A stretch of DNA of 64,000 bases from Candidatus Poribacteria bacterium (GCA_028821605.1 JAPPFM010000027.1:18281-82280); one strand, 5' to 3'; shown: positions 44,753 through 54,902, counted from the stretch's first letter. The notes: generated by a model from the letters alone, not told the origin. A program made the numbers and translations.

Positions 44753-45529
44753 CTATCCCAACGTCTGTTGAAACCACGCGACCGATTTGGCGATCACCGC
44801 TTGCTCCGATGCAACGGTGTTGAAGGTGTGGTCACCCTTATCAATGATTTCAAGTGCTGTTGGAGCGTCGCGTTTACGCGTGAGTTCGTAGTAGCGTTTG
44901 CCGTGAGAGACCGGCACCACATCGTCAGCACTGCCGTGGATGACGAGAAGCGCGCCCGTAAACTGCTGAATAAGAGCGGAAGGGCTTATTTCGGGGAGTT
45001 CTTCATAGAACGCCTTCCCGACGATGTTTGGGTTTAGCTGCGCGATCTCCTCTGGTGTCGGTGTGTGCTTGGACCTCTCCAAGATTTCCTGTTTCCGATC
45101 TGGTGGGTCATCCGAGAGCGGTGCCCACATCACCGTTGACTTCACGCGCGCATCTTGCCCAGAGACACACGCCGCAACGCAGCCACCCATGCTCAACCCC
45201 AAAATGCCGATACGTTCAGGGTCTACACCTTGCATGGCACTGAGGACATCAATCGACTTGATGGCATCGGAGATCTCACCGCCGATGGTCATCTCTGAAA
45301 AATCACCGGCACTGTCCCCAGAGCCGCGGAAATCGAAGCGGAGCACGTAAAAGCCAATAGAGGCGAGTTCCCGCGCAGTTTTAACGAATATTCTGTGCGG
45401 TTCAACCTTTGTTCCAGTGAATCCGTGAAAGAAAGCAACTGCTGGACACGGGGCATCGCAATCTGCTGGTGAATGCAATATCCCGTTTATCTGTTGTTCT
45501 TGATTGTAAAATACAACCGGTCTTTCCAT
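44753..45529 (-). CDS. Alpha/beta hydrolase (esterase/lipase-like)
   Basis: The ATG at 45529 (MERPVVFYNQ) has AGGAG upstream and gives 258 residues. The fold is plain: FFHGFTGTKVEPHR (oxyanion HG), LRFDFRGSGDSAG, nucleophile elbow GLSMGG near residue 115, acid LVIHGSADDVVP near 205, and base DKGDHTF near 235. The catalytic triad is complete. It is convergent with the oxidoreductase gene, with one base between stops. The substrate cannot be inferred. Confidence 0.9.
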   Translation of the reverse strand: MERPVVFYNQEQQINGILHSPADCDAPCPAVAFFHGFTGTKVEPHRIFVKTARELASIGFYVLRFDFRGSGDSAGDFSEMTIGGEISDAIKSIDVLSAMQGVDPERIGILGLSMGGCVAACVSGQDARVKSTVMWAPLSDDPPDRKQEILERSKHTPTPEEIAQLNPNIVGKAFYEELPEISPSALIQQFTGALLVIHGSADDVVPVSHGKRYYELTRKRDAPTALEIIDKGDHTFNTVASEQAVIAKSVAWFQQTLG

Positions 45530-45552
45530 TTTTGTTTTTCTCCTCTTTTGTC

Positions 45553-45581
45553 TTGACATTAAAACTTATTTATGGTAAACT
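45553..45581 (+). promoter_or_regulatory. Promoter upstream of comF
   Basis: TTGACA (45553-45558), a 17-base spacer and TAAACT (45576-45581) match the consensus at 10 of 12 positions. It lies 43 bases before the comF ATG in the divergent spacer. Confidence 0.5.
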
Positions 45582-45623
45582 TATTATATAATAACTTCTG
45601 ATTTCAGTAAGGTGTTGCATCGC

Positions 45624-46385
45624 ATGGCATCAAAGCCAGTGGGCTTACAAGTCCCTTCTTTTTTATCGAATATATTTGAAACTGCCCTTGTCTTCCTCTA
45701 CCCTGCAGAATGCCGGGTCTGTGAGGAATTTCTTGGGGTTACATCCGTGCCTTATATCTGTAATGACTGCTGGCAGGATATTCAATTCCTTGAACCCCCT
45801 TGGTGCGATATATGCGGCACGCCGGGTGTGAATGGACTTTGTGATCCGTGTGCGATCTCCCCGCCGCGTTACGGCAAACTCAGATCTATAGCATTTTATC
45901 AGACAACGGTCCAAGAGGCAATACATCTCTTCAAATTTGGGAAAAAGAAGGGGCTTGCGCAACATCTGACACAACTGATAAACGCACGTATGCCAACGGA
46001 TTGTCGTATCGCAGAATACGACTTCGTTCTGCCCATCCCGATTCATAAAAAACGTTTACGAGAACGAGGCTTTAATCAGGCAACACTCCTTGCCAACGCG
46101 ATTGCGGGGGCAGCGGGGGTGCCGGTTCTCACAGACACACTGATTCGGAAGCGACACACAGTCGCGCAAAGCAGTTTAGATAGAGAAGCCCGCCAGCGGA
46201 ACATCATAGGTGCTTTTGGAATTCGCAACCCAGACCTTATCCGTGGAAAACGGCTTCTACTTATAGACGATGTTTTCACGACCGGTGCTACCATCCGTGA
46301 AGCCGTTAGCGAATTATGGACTGCCGATCCAGTTGAAATCGACGTTTTGACAGTGGCGAGAACTTTAGAGTCTGGAAAATCGTGA
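45624..46385 (+). CDS. comF: ComF family phosphoribosyltransferase-like protein
   Basis: From the ATG at 45624 the product has 253 residues; a GTG 12 bases earlier is possible. The N-terminal zinc region has CRVCEEF, CNDCW, CDICG and CDPC, and the C-terminal PRT-like domain has LPIPIHKKRLRERGFNQA (near 140) and LLIDDVFTTGAT near residue 220, the PRPP-binding motif. ComF proteins assist DNA uptake during competence in Gram-positives; in other phyla the role is less certain. No other competence gene lies nearby. Confidence 0.9.
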   Translation: MASKPVGLQVPSFLSNIFETALVFLYPAECRVCEEFLGVTSVPYICNDCWQDIQFLEPPWCDICGTPGVNGLCDPCAISPPRYGKLRSIAFYQTTVQEAIHLFKFGKKKGLAQHLTQLINARMPTDCRIAEYDFVLPIPIHKKRLRERGFNQATLLANAIAGAAGVPVLTDTLIRKRHTVAQSSLDREARQRNIIGAFGIRNPDLIRGKRLLLIDDVFTTGATIREAVSELWTADPVEIDVLTVARTLESGKS

Positions 46386-46523
46386 AACTTTTTTCACTCA
46401 TGCTGCGTTTTATACAATATCCACGCTCGGACAAAGTTTGCAAGTGCGTCTTTGAAAGCTGCACCCTAAAACTACTTATCATTAAGTTAATTGTCTGAAT
46501 TTATAGTAAAGGAGGCTGAACCG

Positions 46524-49500
46524 TTGCACTTAAACAGCATCAAAATTCGTGGATTTAAGAGTTTCGCTGAAGACGTTGAATTGATACTCGAACCGGGTGT
46601 CACTACTATTGTCGGACCCAACGGTTGCGGAAAAAGCAACGTGTCCGATGCCATTCGGTGGGTACTTGGAGAACAGAGTGCCCGCGCCCTTCGGTGTTCC
46701 TCTATGCGCGACCTGCTTTTCAACGGGGGTGCCAACTTTGCACCCGCACAGAAAACAGAGGTAGCACTCCGTTTTTCAAATAATGGGCTTGCCAATCCAG
46801 ATGCACCCGCACAAGACCCTTCCAACGTTGCCCTTCAGGCTCCCGAAGTTGAGGTATGTCGGCACCTTGGACGCGATGGCGAAAGCCGCTATCTGATTAA
46901 TCAGAACCCGTGCCGTCTCCGCGATATTAGTGAACTCTTCATGGATACGGGGATCGGGGTTGATGCCTACTCCGTCATGGAGCAGAGCAAGATTGATGTA
47001 ATCCTAAACGTGCGACCGGAAGAACGCCGCTTTCTATTTGATGAAGTTGCTGGCATTACGAAATATAAACACCGAAAGAAAACAGCACTCCGTAAGCTTG
47101 AGCAAACCGAGCAAAATCTCGTCCGTATCAACGATGTGATACAGGAATTACAACGCGAAACTGAAGAACTTAAAACGCAAGCGGAACAAGCGCAGCACTA
47201 TAACACACAACAAGCGCAACTAAAGCAGTTTGAGTTGAACCTCGCTCACAGAGAATACGATAAACTCCGCATGGATTATAACCAAGCCCAAGTGGACTTG
47301 GATGAGATTCTCACCAGTGTCGCCGGTGCCTCTGAAACGCTTAAAGCTGCCGAGGAACGCATTGAAAATTCCACAAACCGCCAATCTGAATTGGATGAAG
47401 TCATCCGTGACGGACAGACAGCACTTCGTGAAATTGAAACGAACATTGAGCAAATCGAGCGTCAGATCGTCCTTCACAAAGAACGTCAGCTCAACATCCA
47501 AAGGCAGCGCGAGCGCGCACTCCAAACGCTTGAGTCCTTAAAGGCGCAACAAAAAGCTCTTCTCACACAGAAGCGAGAGCGGACCCAAGAGCACCAAAAA
47601 CTTGAGGCAAACTACAAAATAGAAGAAAGCCGACTGGCAGCACGTCAGCAGCTGCTCACACAACTCGCCGAACGCATCACTGCCGCTAAGGAGTCTGTAC
47701 AAGACGCGCAGACTGTCTTACAGGAGAACGCGACCGAATTGGAAGACCGCGAGCGCAAACGTCTCGCAATTGAGCACGATTTGAATAGTAACGAGGGAAA
47801 TCTCCATCGCCTCAAAGAAAATACAGAGGCTTTGGAAACCGAACTCAAGACTGCTACTGATGTACATGCTGCGGTCCAACGCGCCGAAACACAACTGAAA
47901 GCGGAACTCGTTCATATTGAAGCCGAGAGAAATCACGTCGAAACGAACCTGCAGGAAAATCAGGATGCCCTCCGCAAGATTGAAACCGAAATTCAAGGTT
48001 TACAGAATACGTTAGGCAGCAACGTCTCACGGCTTAAATCGCTACAGGAATTGCAATCTGCTTATGAAGGATACTACGCTGGTGTTCGGGCGGTAATGCA
48101 GGCAAAAACCCGCTATCCGGATCAGTTTCAGGGGGTCTGTGGTGTTGTTGCTGAATTGCTCGCCACGGACACTGAGTATGAAGTCGCGATAGAGGTCGCA
48201 CTCGGGAGCGATATTCAGAGTGTTATTACTGAGACTGCTGAGGATGCGCAAAGTAGTGTGGCTTTCCTTAAAAAGCATCGCGCCGGTAGGGTGAAGTTTC
48301 TCCCGCTTGATTTTATACGCGAACGCAGATTTTATGATGAGGCACTGCTCAACGAACCCGGTGTCATCGGCATCGCGCAGGAATTGATTGACTATGACAA
48401 TGAATATGAGCCTGCCATGCAACATCTCTTAGGGAATACACTCGTCATTGAGGATTTGGATGTTGCTGTCGCTCTTACCCGCCAATTCCGTCCGAGGGCA
48501 CGTCTCGTTACTTTAGACGGAGATGTCATTGATACGTCTGGAGCTATCACTGGCGGTCAAACGAATCAAAGACAGAGTGGATTACTCCGTCGCGCCCGCG
48601 AACTCGAAACGCTCGAAAATGAGATCGGGAAATTGACACAGAGCTCAAATCGAAAGGTTGAGAAGCGTAAGGCGTACGCCGCGAAAATAGCGGGTTTGCA
48701 AAAAACACGGCAGACGCTCACTGCACAATGGCAAGATAAGCGGGTTGAGAAAGCCTCGCTGACCAAAGACATGGAGCAGGCAAACCTTCAGGTTGTCCGA
48801 CTTGAACAGCAGCTCGCCGGGGTTCGGACAGAAAACCGAGAATTAAGCAAAGCAGTCGATGCATCACGAGAGGAACAGCAGACACTTGAGACTGAAATCG
48901 CCGAATTGACGCAGAAGAGTACTCGCACGCAACGCTGGATTGAGCGCGTATCGGAACAAATTGAGAGCGAAAACAAGAAACATGCTGAAGTCGCCGGGGG
49001 CTGCCAAGAGATGGAAGTCTTTTTGGCAGGGCAGCATCAGAAATTGCAGAGTTTGATGTCCGAGTTAGAAACGTTTGAGGAAACATACCAACGCGCAACA
49101 AAGGATATTGCTGAACAGCAGGCAATTATTGACTCCGATGAACAGACGAAGATTGACCTTGGCGAACAGGTCGCCGCAGCGCAACGCAAATTTCTTAGTT
49201 TAGAGGGCGACCGTGCTGAAGCGGAAGCATACGTTGAGGAATTAACGCAAGAACGCGAGACGCTCCTTCAGGAGGTAACCGTTCTGCAAAAAGAGATGCG
49301 CGCAACCCGTAGAAACTTCGAGAAACAGAACCGAGAGCGTCATAAACTTGAGGTCGCAACGACCCAGCTGGAGATGCGCATAAAATCAGTCTCAACCCGC
49401 ATCCACGATAAATATCAGGTCTCAATTGATGCCCTGCCACCCTTGGCTGATAATGAACAGGCGATGGACGAGATTGATCTGTTGGATAGCGTTGAAAAGT

Positions 49501-50117
49501 TGAAGGCGGAAATCTCTGCCATGGGCGCAGTAAATCTCAAGGCGATTGAGGCTTACGAAGAACATAAGAAACGCCAAGATTTCCTCGTTTCCCAGCGCAC
49601 AGACCTCGAAAAATCCATGCAAGCCACCTATCAGGTGATACAGAAAATTAACCAGACATCGAAGGATGTATTCCTTGAGACCTTTGAAAAGGTGCAGGCG
49701 AACTTCCAAGAGGTTTTCGCACAACTCTTCGGCGGCGGCGAAACGGAATTGCTGTTGACGGATCCGTCTGAAGTGCTGGATTCGGGGATTGACATTATTG
49801 CGCGTCCGCCGGGAAAACGTCCGCAGAGCATCACGCAGCTTTCCGGTGGTGAGCGTTCACTCGTTGCCATTGGACTTCTGTTTGCTGTCTTTAAAATCAA
49901 GCCAAGTCCTTTCTGTGTGCTTGACGAGGTTGATGCCGCACTTGACGAAGCAAATGTCCTCCGTTTCACCAATCTTATCCGTGCCTATTCCGAGAATACA
50001 CAGTTCGTTATTATCACGCACAACCGGCGCACGATGGAGATCGCTGACGCGATGTACGGTGTGACGATGGAACAGGCGGGTATCTCGAAAATTGTCTCTG
50101 CCAAGTTTGCTGAGTAG
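46524..50117 (+). CDS. smc: Chromosome segregation protein SMC
   Basis: The start is a TTG at 46524 with AAGGAGG eight bases upstream; the product then begins LHLNSIKIRGFKSFAED as typical SMC proteins do. Its 1197 residues have the N-terminal ATPase half with GPNGCGKSN near residue 33, long coiled coils (about 170-500 and 680-1020), a hinge between (about 510-670, containing GVCGVVAELL) and the C-terminal half with QLSGGERSLVAIG near 1110 and VLDEVDAALDEAN near 1135. Chromosome condensation and segregation with ScpAB is the expected job. It overlaps no neighbour and precedes the next gene by five bases. Confidence 0.95.
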   Translation: MHLNSIKIRGFKSFAEDVELILEPGVTTIVGPNGCGKSNVSDAIRWVLGEQSARALRCSSMRDLLFNGGANFAPAQKTEVALRFSNNGLANPDAPAQDPSNVALQAPEVEVCRHLGRDGESRYLINQNPCRLRDISELFMDTGIGVDAYSVMEQSKIDVILNVRPEERRFLFDEVAGITKYKHRKKTALRKLEQTEQNLVRINDVIQELQRETEELKTQAEQAQHYNTQQAQLKQFELNLAHREYDKLRMDYNQAQVDLDEILTSVAGASETLKAAEERIENSTNRQSELDEVIRDGQTALREIETNIEQIERQIVLHKERQLNIQRQRERALQTLESLKAQQKALLTQKRERTQEHQKLEANYKIEESRLAARQQLLTQLAERITAAKESVQDAQTVLQENATELEDRERKRLAIEHDLNSNEGNLHRLKENTEALETELKTATDVHAAVQRAETQLKAELVHIEAERNHVETNLQENQDALRKIETEIQGLQNTLGSNVSRLKSLQELQSAYEGYYAGVRAVMQAKTRYPDQFQGVCGVVAELLATDTEYEVAIEVALGSDIQSVITETAEDAQSSVAFLKKHRAGRVKFLPLDFIRERRFYDEALLNEPGVIGIAQELIDYDNEYEPAMQHLLGNTLVIEDLDVAVALTRQFRPRARLVTLDGDVIDTSGAITGGQTNQRQSGLLRRARELETLENEIGKLTQSSNRKVEKRKAYAAKIAGLQKTRQTLTAQWQDKRVEKASLTKDMEQANLQVVRLEQQLAGVRTENRELSKAVDASREEQQTLETEIAELTQKSTRTQRWIERVSEQIESENKKHAEVAGGCQEMEVFLAGQHQKLQSLMSELETFEETYQRATKDIAEQQAIIDSDEQTKIDLGEQVAAAQRKFLSLEGDRAEAEAYVEELTQERETLLQEVTVLQKEMRATRRNFEKQNRERHKLEVATTQLEMRIKSVSTRIHDKYQVSIDALPPLADNEQAMDEIDLLDSVEKLKAEISAMGAVNLKAIEAYEEHKKRQDFLVSQRTDLEKSMQATYQVIQKINQTSKDVFLETFEKVQANFQEVFAQLFGGGETELLLTDPSEVLDSGIDIIARPPGKRPQSITQLSGGERSLVAIGLLFAVFKIKPSPFCVLDEVDAALDEANVLRFTNLIRAYSENTQFVIITHNRRTMEIADAMYGVTMEQAGISKIVSAKFAE

Positions 50118-50122
50118 TCATA

Positions 50123-51091
50123 ATGGATAGACTCAATCGTGAGCAACTCACAATCCTACCACTCACTGAACGCCGACACAAGATGACGGTGGCAGATGTC
50201 TATGCGTTAGATGCAGAACCGCCACCCTATGAAAACCCACACATCCATACTGTTGCAGATCGGATTGTCGGGGCACATCGCGCCGGAAAACAGGTCATCT
50301 GGATGATGGGCGCGCACGTCATGCGGCGTGGTAACTCTCACTTTATCATTGATTTGATGGAACGTGGTATTATCACGCATGTTGCCGCCAACGGCGCGTG
50401 TGCCATCCACGACTTTGAACTCGCGCACATCGGGGCAACGCTCGAAGATGTTGAAGACTATATATGGGACGGTAAGTTCGGCAATTGGGAGGAGACAGGA
50501 CGCTACCTCAACGAGGCAATTGTTCGGGGGTATCAGGATAAACTCGGTTTCGGAGAAGCCGTCGGTCGATTAATCCAAGAAGGTGAACAGGGTATCCCTT
50601 TTCCGCATCGCGATGTGAGCATGTTCGCCGCTGCGTATCGGTTAGGTGTGCCGTTCACCGTTCACAAAGGCATCGGCTATGACATCATTGATCAGCATCC
50701 TTCCGCTGATTACGCCGCCATGGGGTGGACAACAGGCGAGGATTTCCTTCGGTTTGCGCACAGTGTCTCACAATTAGAAGGCGGGGTTTTTCTGAATCTG
50801 GGTTCCGCTGTCATGGGACCTGAAGTCTATCTCAAAAGCCTCTCAATGGCACGCAACATCGCAACTCAGCGCGGTGAAGAAATTCGGCGTTTCACGACTG
50901 CAAACTTCGACCTGATTGATTTCCCCGATTTCCAAGACGAGGGAGAGACAACCGATGCACACTACTACCACCGCCCCAAAAAGACAATCCTCATCCGCAC
51001 AGTGAAAGATGGCGGTGAAGGCTACCACATCTCCGGCGATTTCTCAGAGACTGTCCCACAGTTATACCGTTTGATAACTATCTCTCTGTAA
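50123..51091 (+). CDS. Deoxyhypusine-synthase-like protein (tentative)
   Basis: The 322-residue protein shows QVIWMMGAHVMRRGNSHF and, near residue 85-110, ITHVAANGACAIHDFELAH, which recall the NAD-binding core of deoxyhypusine/homospermidine synthase-like proteins. I do not see the lysine motif of the eukaryotic enzyme in its usual form; VHKGIGYD near 180 is a possible counterpart. Bacterial members of this superfamily make homospermidine or have unknown roles. The gene starts five bases after smc and is probably co-transcribed. The family assignment is a moderate guess from motif shape. Confidence 0.45.
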   Translation: MDRLNREQLTILPLTERRHKMTVADVYALDAEPPPYENPHIHTVADRIVGAHRAGKQVIWMMGAHVMRRGNSHFIIDLMERGIITHVAANGACAIHDFELAHIGATLEDVEDYIWDGKFGNWEETGRYLNEAIVRGYQDKLGFGEAVGRLIQEGEQGIPFPHRDVSMFAAAYRLGVPFTVHKGIGYDIIDQHPSADYAAMGWTTGEDFLRFAHSVSQLEGGVFLNLGSAVMGPEVYLKSLSMARNIATQRGEEIRRFTTANFDLIDFPDFQDEGETTDAHYYHRPKKTILIRTVKDGGEGYHISGDFSETVPQLYRLITISL

Positions 51092-51150
51092 ATGGTTTAT
51101 TTGTTCAGTCATTGTTCTAAAATAAATAAATCGCACATTTCACGTCTATG

Positions 51151-51408
51151 TTAATAAACGCTGCTCCGATGTCCAACTTCGTGAACAATAATCTCTCTTG
51201 TGTGCCTATTAAAGGTATAGATAACTCGGTAAGCATCAGCAATGCGTAAACGGAACTTGCCTCTATGGGGATCTCGGAGAGCTTCGTGGCGATGTGTATC
51301 GCAATTTTCGCATAACCGTTCCAATTTATTGAGGATTCGTGTTCGGATAGTGACATCTAAACGCCGTAAATTTGACCTTGCACGTGCCCTGAACTCTAAC
51401 GTGTACAT
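51151..51408 (-). CDS. RelE/ParE-like toxin
   Basis: The 85-residue protein has the RelE-fold pattern: EFRARARSNLRRLDVTIRTRILNKL in helices 1-2, LRDPHRGKFRLRIADAYRVIYTF in the sheet, and a C-terminal EIIVHEVGHRSSVY. A basic, compact toxin that probably cuts mRNA or blocks replication. Its ATG lies inside the last codons of the upstream gene (13-base overlap), the usual layout of an antitoxin-toxin pair. Confidence 0.88.
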   Translation of the reverse strand: MYTLEFRARARSNLRRLDVTIRTRILNKLERLCENCDTHRHEALRDPHRGKFRLRIADAYRVIYTFNRHTREIIVHEVGHRSSVY

Positions 51409-52103
51409 TTCAACTTAACCCCGAGCTCTTTGGCAACCTCCTCAAGTGAAATCAATTCAGCCGTGCCAGCTTCAACCTCTGCAACGCTCCGTTCTAACCT
51501 CTCAGCCACTTCCGGACGCAATTCCAACCCCTCATCGGGATCATAGTAGTAATCTTCAAGAAACTGCTCTAACTCCAGATAGCACACGAAAAACTCAAAA
51601 AACGCAGATTTCAACTGATCTGTCATGGCAACCGATGGTGCTGCCTTCTGTAGTTTTGCAACTCGCTCGCGCGCTGCAAAAAGTTCCCAATTCGTAAGCG
51701 TTTCCATCAGCGCACGGAATTCGTCATCCGATAGTGCTGATACCTTTATCTCCGGTTGCGGATCGGTGATCAGCGGTCTGTCGCTCATCCGTCGTGCTAT
51801 CCGTCCTGCAGGCGATGTCTTTCGCACCGCTTCGACGACTATGACGCGCTCTTGTAGCGATGCAAACGTATCACACTCTCGCAATATTGAAACCAGCTGC
51901 TCCTCAGGCTCCTCTAACTCAAATGCCAGACCACAGTAGCCTTCATAAAACTCTTGGAACTCAGTTTCCAATGCCTCCCTATCTGTATTCTCGGCAAGCA
52001 ATGTGACAAGTCGTTCGCGGGATTCAAAGAGCGGACGGTCTACTATCGGCACAAGCCAAGCACTGAACTCTGCATGAGTCATTTTTGTTATGTCGTGTGT
52101 CAT
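51396..52103 (-). CDS. Long antitoxin-like protein with an internal duplication
   Basis: The 235-residue protein ends in LRPEVAERLERSVAEVEAG and ELISLEEVAKELGVKLK, the pattern of RelB/DUF-type short antitoxins that lie before RelE toxins. The preceding 200 residues are unusual: two related helical blocks, MTHAEFSAWLVPIVDRPLFESRERL (about 8-75) and LSDDEFRALMETLTNWELFAARERV (about 123-190), share spacing and the pattern xF-x6-LF-x-x-RER-V/L. Typical antitoxins are 70-100 residues. AAGGAG precedes the ATG. It starts 15 bases after the recG stop and overlaps the toxin gene by 13 bases. Confidence 0.7.
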   Translation of the reverse strand: MTHDITKMTHAEFSAWLVPIVDRPLFESRERLVTLLAENTDREALETEFQEFYEGYCGLAFELEEPEEQLVSILRECDTFASLQERVIVVEAVRKTSPAGRIARRMSDRPLITDPQPEIKVSALSDDEFRALMETLTNWELFAARERVAKLQKAAPSVAMTDQLKSAFFEFFVCYLELEQFLEDYYYDPDEGLELRPEVAERLERSVAEVEAGTAELISLEEVAKELGVKLKCTR

Positions 52104-52118
52104 TGGATTCTCCTTTCG

Positions 52119-54902
52119 CTAACCAACCGACGCTATCTCCAAATTACCTCGCCAATGTTTTTGTAACATCCGTTTCAGCAGTTGATGCACAGGTGCGACT
52201 AACGCCGGATCCGCCTTGATTAATAGTTCCGCTTCTTTTTTCGCTGTCTCCAGAAGCGTGGCATCATGGATGATGTTCGCTATCTTAAAGTTCGGGACAC
52301 CCGATTGGCGAGTGCCGAAGAATTCTCCGGGACCGCGGATATTCAAATCCGCCTCTGCGATCTTGAAACCGTTGTTGGTCCGAATCATCGCCTGAATGCG
52401 CTGATAGGAATCGTCACCTTTCGGTATAGCAACGAGATAACACGCCGATTGATGTGCACCACGTCCGACGCGTCCGCGCAATTGATGCAACTGGGACAGC
52501 CCAAACCGTTCCGCGTTTTCAATTACCATCAACGTTGCATTCGGCACGTCAATACCGACTTCAATTACGGTCGTTGAAACGAGAATATCAATGTTCCGCT
52601 CATTGAAGTTTGCCATAACTCCCTGTTTCTCGACGGATTTCATCTGTCCATGCAAAAGCCCGACGCGTAGGGTAGGGAACACCTCATTCTGAAGGTGTGT
52701 TGCCATTTCTGTAGCGGCTTTGAGTTCTTCCAATTTTTCGGACTCTTCAACGAGTGGGTAGACGATGTATGCCTGTCTGCCTCGTTGGATCTCCTTCCGA
52801 AGGTTACCGTATAACTTTTCTCGGTCCCTTTCCTTTATCCAGTAGGTCTTAATCCGCTGCCTACCGGGCGGCATCTCGTCGATAACGGACACGTTCAGGT
52901 CTCCGTAGAGTGTCAAGGCGAGTGTTCTTGGGATTGGTGTCGCTGTCATGACAAGCACATCCGGGGCTGGCGGAGGGGTAACCTGCTGTTTCAAATCACC
53001 GTTTCCCGCTTGTGCTTTGTTACGAAGTGTTGCCCGTTGCATCACGCCGAACCGGTGTTGTTCGTCGATGATAACGAGTCCGAGTTTGTGAAAATCCACA
53101 CCTTCCTGTATCAACGCCTGTGTCCCAACGATGAGGTCAGCGGAACCTTTCGTGATCGCTTCTAATGCCTCTTCACGTTCTGCTCTGGGGAGGTCGCTTT
53201 TGAGAAGCACGACGTTTATTTTCCCATCGTCTTCTGTAGTTCCGTTATTTGTTTTCTGCAAGTGCTGGAGCATCTCCGAGAGGTTGTAATAGTGCTGCTC
53301 TGCGAGGATTTCAGTCGGCACCATGAGCGCGCCTTGATACCCGTTTTCAATTGCACAGAGCAACGCCATCGCTGCGACAACAGTTTTGCCAGAACCGACA
53401 TCCCCCTGAATCAATCGATTCATGACGTTTTTCTTCCGCATATCGTCCTGGATTTCAGCGAAGACCCGTTTTTGCGCGTTGGTGAGTTCGTAGGGAAGCG
53501 ATGCGACGAAATCACGTAACAGTGCCGGAACATTTTCCCCTGTTTCTGTGCCAACTTGGAACGCGATACCGTCCTCTGAGGTCCGGTGTTCCTTTTTCAT
53601 CTCCATTCCAAGACTGAGGAGAAAAAATTCCTCAAAGGCGAGTCGTTTTTGTGCTGCTTTTCGATGCGCTTCTGATGTCGGAAAATGGATCTCGTTGATC
53701 GCGGATTGCCTGTCAATCAAGCCTTGACGTTGGCGGAGCGCGAGCGGTAAAATTTCTGGGATCTGTTGTCCATATTCATCGAGTGCGGTGCGCATCCACA
53801 TACGCATCATTTTCGCCGTGAGTTTCGCTGTGAGTGGATATTTCGGGACAATCCGTTTGGTGTGAATCAGCCCTTGTGTCTCATCGCTTTCCTCGAATAG
53901 TTCAAACTCGTAATCGGTCGCTTGGATTTCATTGTAACGACGCGTGAATTTGCCGCTGACGACAACTTCGGTATCTACAGGAAGCAATCCCTTCATAACG
54001 CCGATGCGTCTCCCGAAGTTGACGAGCATAGCGACACCCGTTCCGTCGAAAATTGAGACCTTACCGATGCGTTTTCCCTTTGCAGTCGGAGAAGAGGTAT
54101 GACTGACGACCTTACCTTGGATGGTCTCCGGTTCATCATCTTCCCGTCTTCCCACTCTGTAAATTTCTATCATCTTGGAGCGATCAATATAATCGCGAGG
54201 GTAGTATGCGAGGAATTCACCAACCGTTTGGAGATTGAGTTCTTCCCGAAGCATACTGGCGCGGCGGGGACCAATGCCTTTGAGATACTGGAGCGGTTCG
54301 CCTAAGAAATCGAGTGCGGTGATGTCTGTTCCAACAGCTGTGTCTGGGATCGGTACAGGTTCCTCGACTTCTTCTGTGGGGGTACTTTCTAAGTGTTGTG
54401 GGGAAGCCTCCACACTCTGGAAAAGGGGAAGGGACTCTTTTTGCTTTGTATCAGGTGTTTGTTCTACTGGTTCTTCCTGTTTTATCGGCGGTCTTTCTGA
54501 AGGGCGTTCTATTCCCTGAAAAAGCGGCAACATCTCGGTTTGCTGCCCATTCTTTTTAGCACTTGTGCGTTGTGTCGTCGGCTCTGGACGTGTTGGTGGA
54601 CTTCCTTCGGTGCTGAAATTTTGTGGTGCTTGTCTGAGGATGTCGTCAATTCGTTTGGTTGCCTCTTCAAGTGTGCGTTGCCGTTCAGTAGGCGATAAAC
54701 CCTCGTAATTTTCAAAGAGACTTGCCAAACCTTTCAGCGTCTCTTTTTGAGTCCCGTCCAAAACAAACGCATCTCCGTTTTTTACCCATAACTGGACATA
54801 GCTGCCCAATCCGTTGACAACGACATCATCCTTGCATCCTTTCCGAAGTTCTTGCTGAAAGGGGCGACGGATGGTAGTAAGAATTTTTGTGAAGTTATCC
54901 AT
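52119..54902 (-). CDS. recG: ATP-dependent DNA helicase RecG
   Basis: From the ATG at 54902 (MDNFTKILTTIRR) the protein has 927 residues, longer than the usual 690-800. A variable N-terminal extension (about 1-210, including a low-complexity Pro/Thr/Glu region near 120-190) precedes the wedge domain (FLAYYPRDYIDRS near 240, then an OB-like fold). Helicase motifs follow: GDVGSGKT near residue 500, IDEQHRFG, TATPIPRTLAL and QLRGRVGRG. RecG reverses stalled replication forks and branch-migrates Holliday junctions. N-terminal extensions occur in several phyla. Confidence 0.93.
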   Translation of the reverse strand: MDNFTKILTTIRRPFQQELRKGCKDDVVVNGLGSYVQLWVKNGDAFVLDGTQKETLKGLASLFENYEGLSPTERQRTLEEATKRIDDILRQAPQNFSTEGSPPTRPEPTTQRTSAKKNGQQTEMLPLFQGIERPSERPPIKQEEPVEQTPDTKQKESLPLFQSVEASPQHLESTPTEEVEEPVPIPDTAVGTDITALDFLGEPLQYLKGIGPRRASMLREELNLQTVGEFLAYYPRDYIDRSKMIEIYRVGRREDDEPETIQGKVVSHTSSPTAKGKRIGKVSIFDGTGVAMLVNFGRRIGVMKGLLPVDTEVVVSGKFTRRYNEIQATDYEFELFEESDETQGLIHTKRIVPKYPLTAKLTAKMMRMWMRTALDEYGQQIPEILPLALRQRQGLIDRQSAINEIHFPTSEAHRKAAQKRLAFEEFFLLSLGMEMKKEHRTSEDGIAFQVGTETGENVPALLRDFVASLPYELTNAQKRVFAEIQDDMRKKNVMNRLIQGDVGSGKTVVAAMALLCAIENGYQGALMVPTEILAEQHYYNLSEMLQHLQKTNNGTTEDDGKINVVLLKSDLPRAEREEALEAITKGSADLIVGTQALIQEGVDFHKLGLVIIDEQHRFGVMQRATLRNKAQAGNGDLKQQVTPPPAPDVLVMTATPIPRTLALTLYGDLNVSVIDEMPPGRQRIKTYWIKERDREKLYGNLRKEIQRGRQAYIVYPLVEESEKLEELKAATEMATHLQNEVFPTLRVGLLHGQMKSVEKQGVMANFNERNIDILVSTTVIEVGIDVPNATLMVIENAERFGLSQLHQLRGRVGRGAHQSACYLVAIPKGDDSYQRIQAMIRTNNGFKIAEADLNIRGPGEFFGTRQSGVPNFKIANIIHDATLLETAKKEAELLIKADPALVAPVHQLLKRMLQKHWRGNLEIASVG

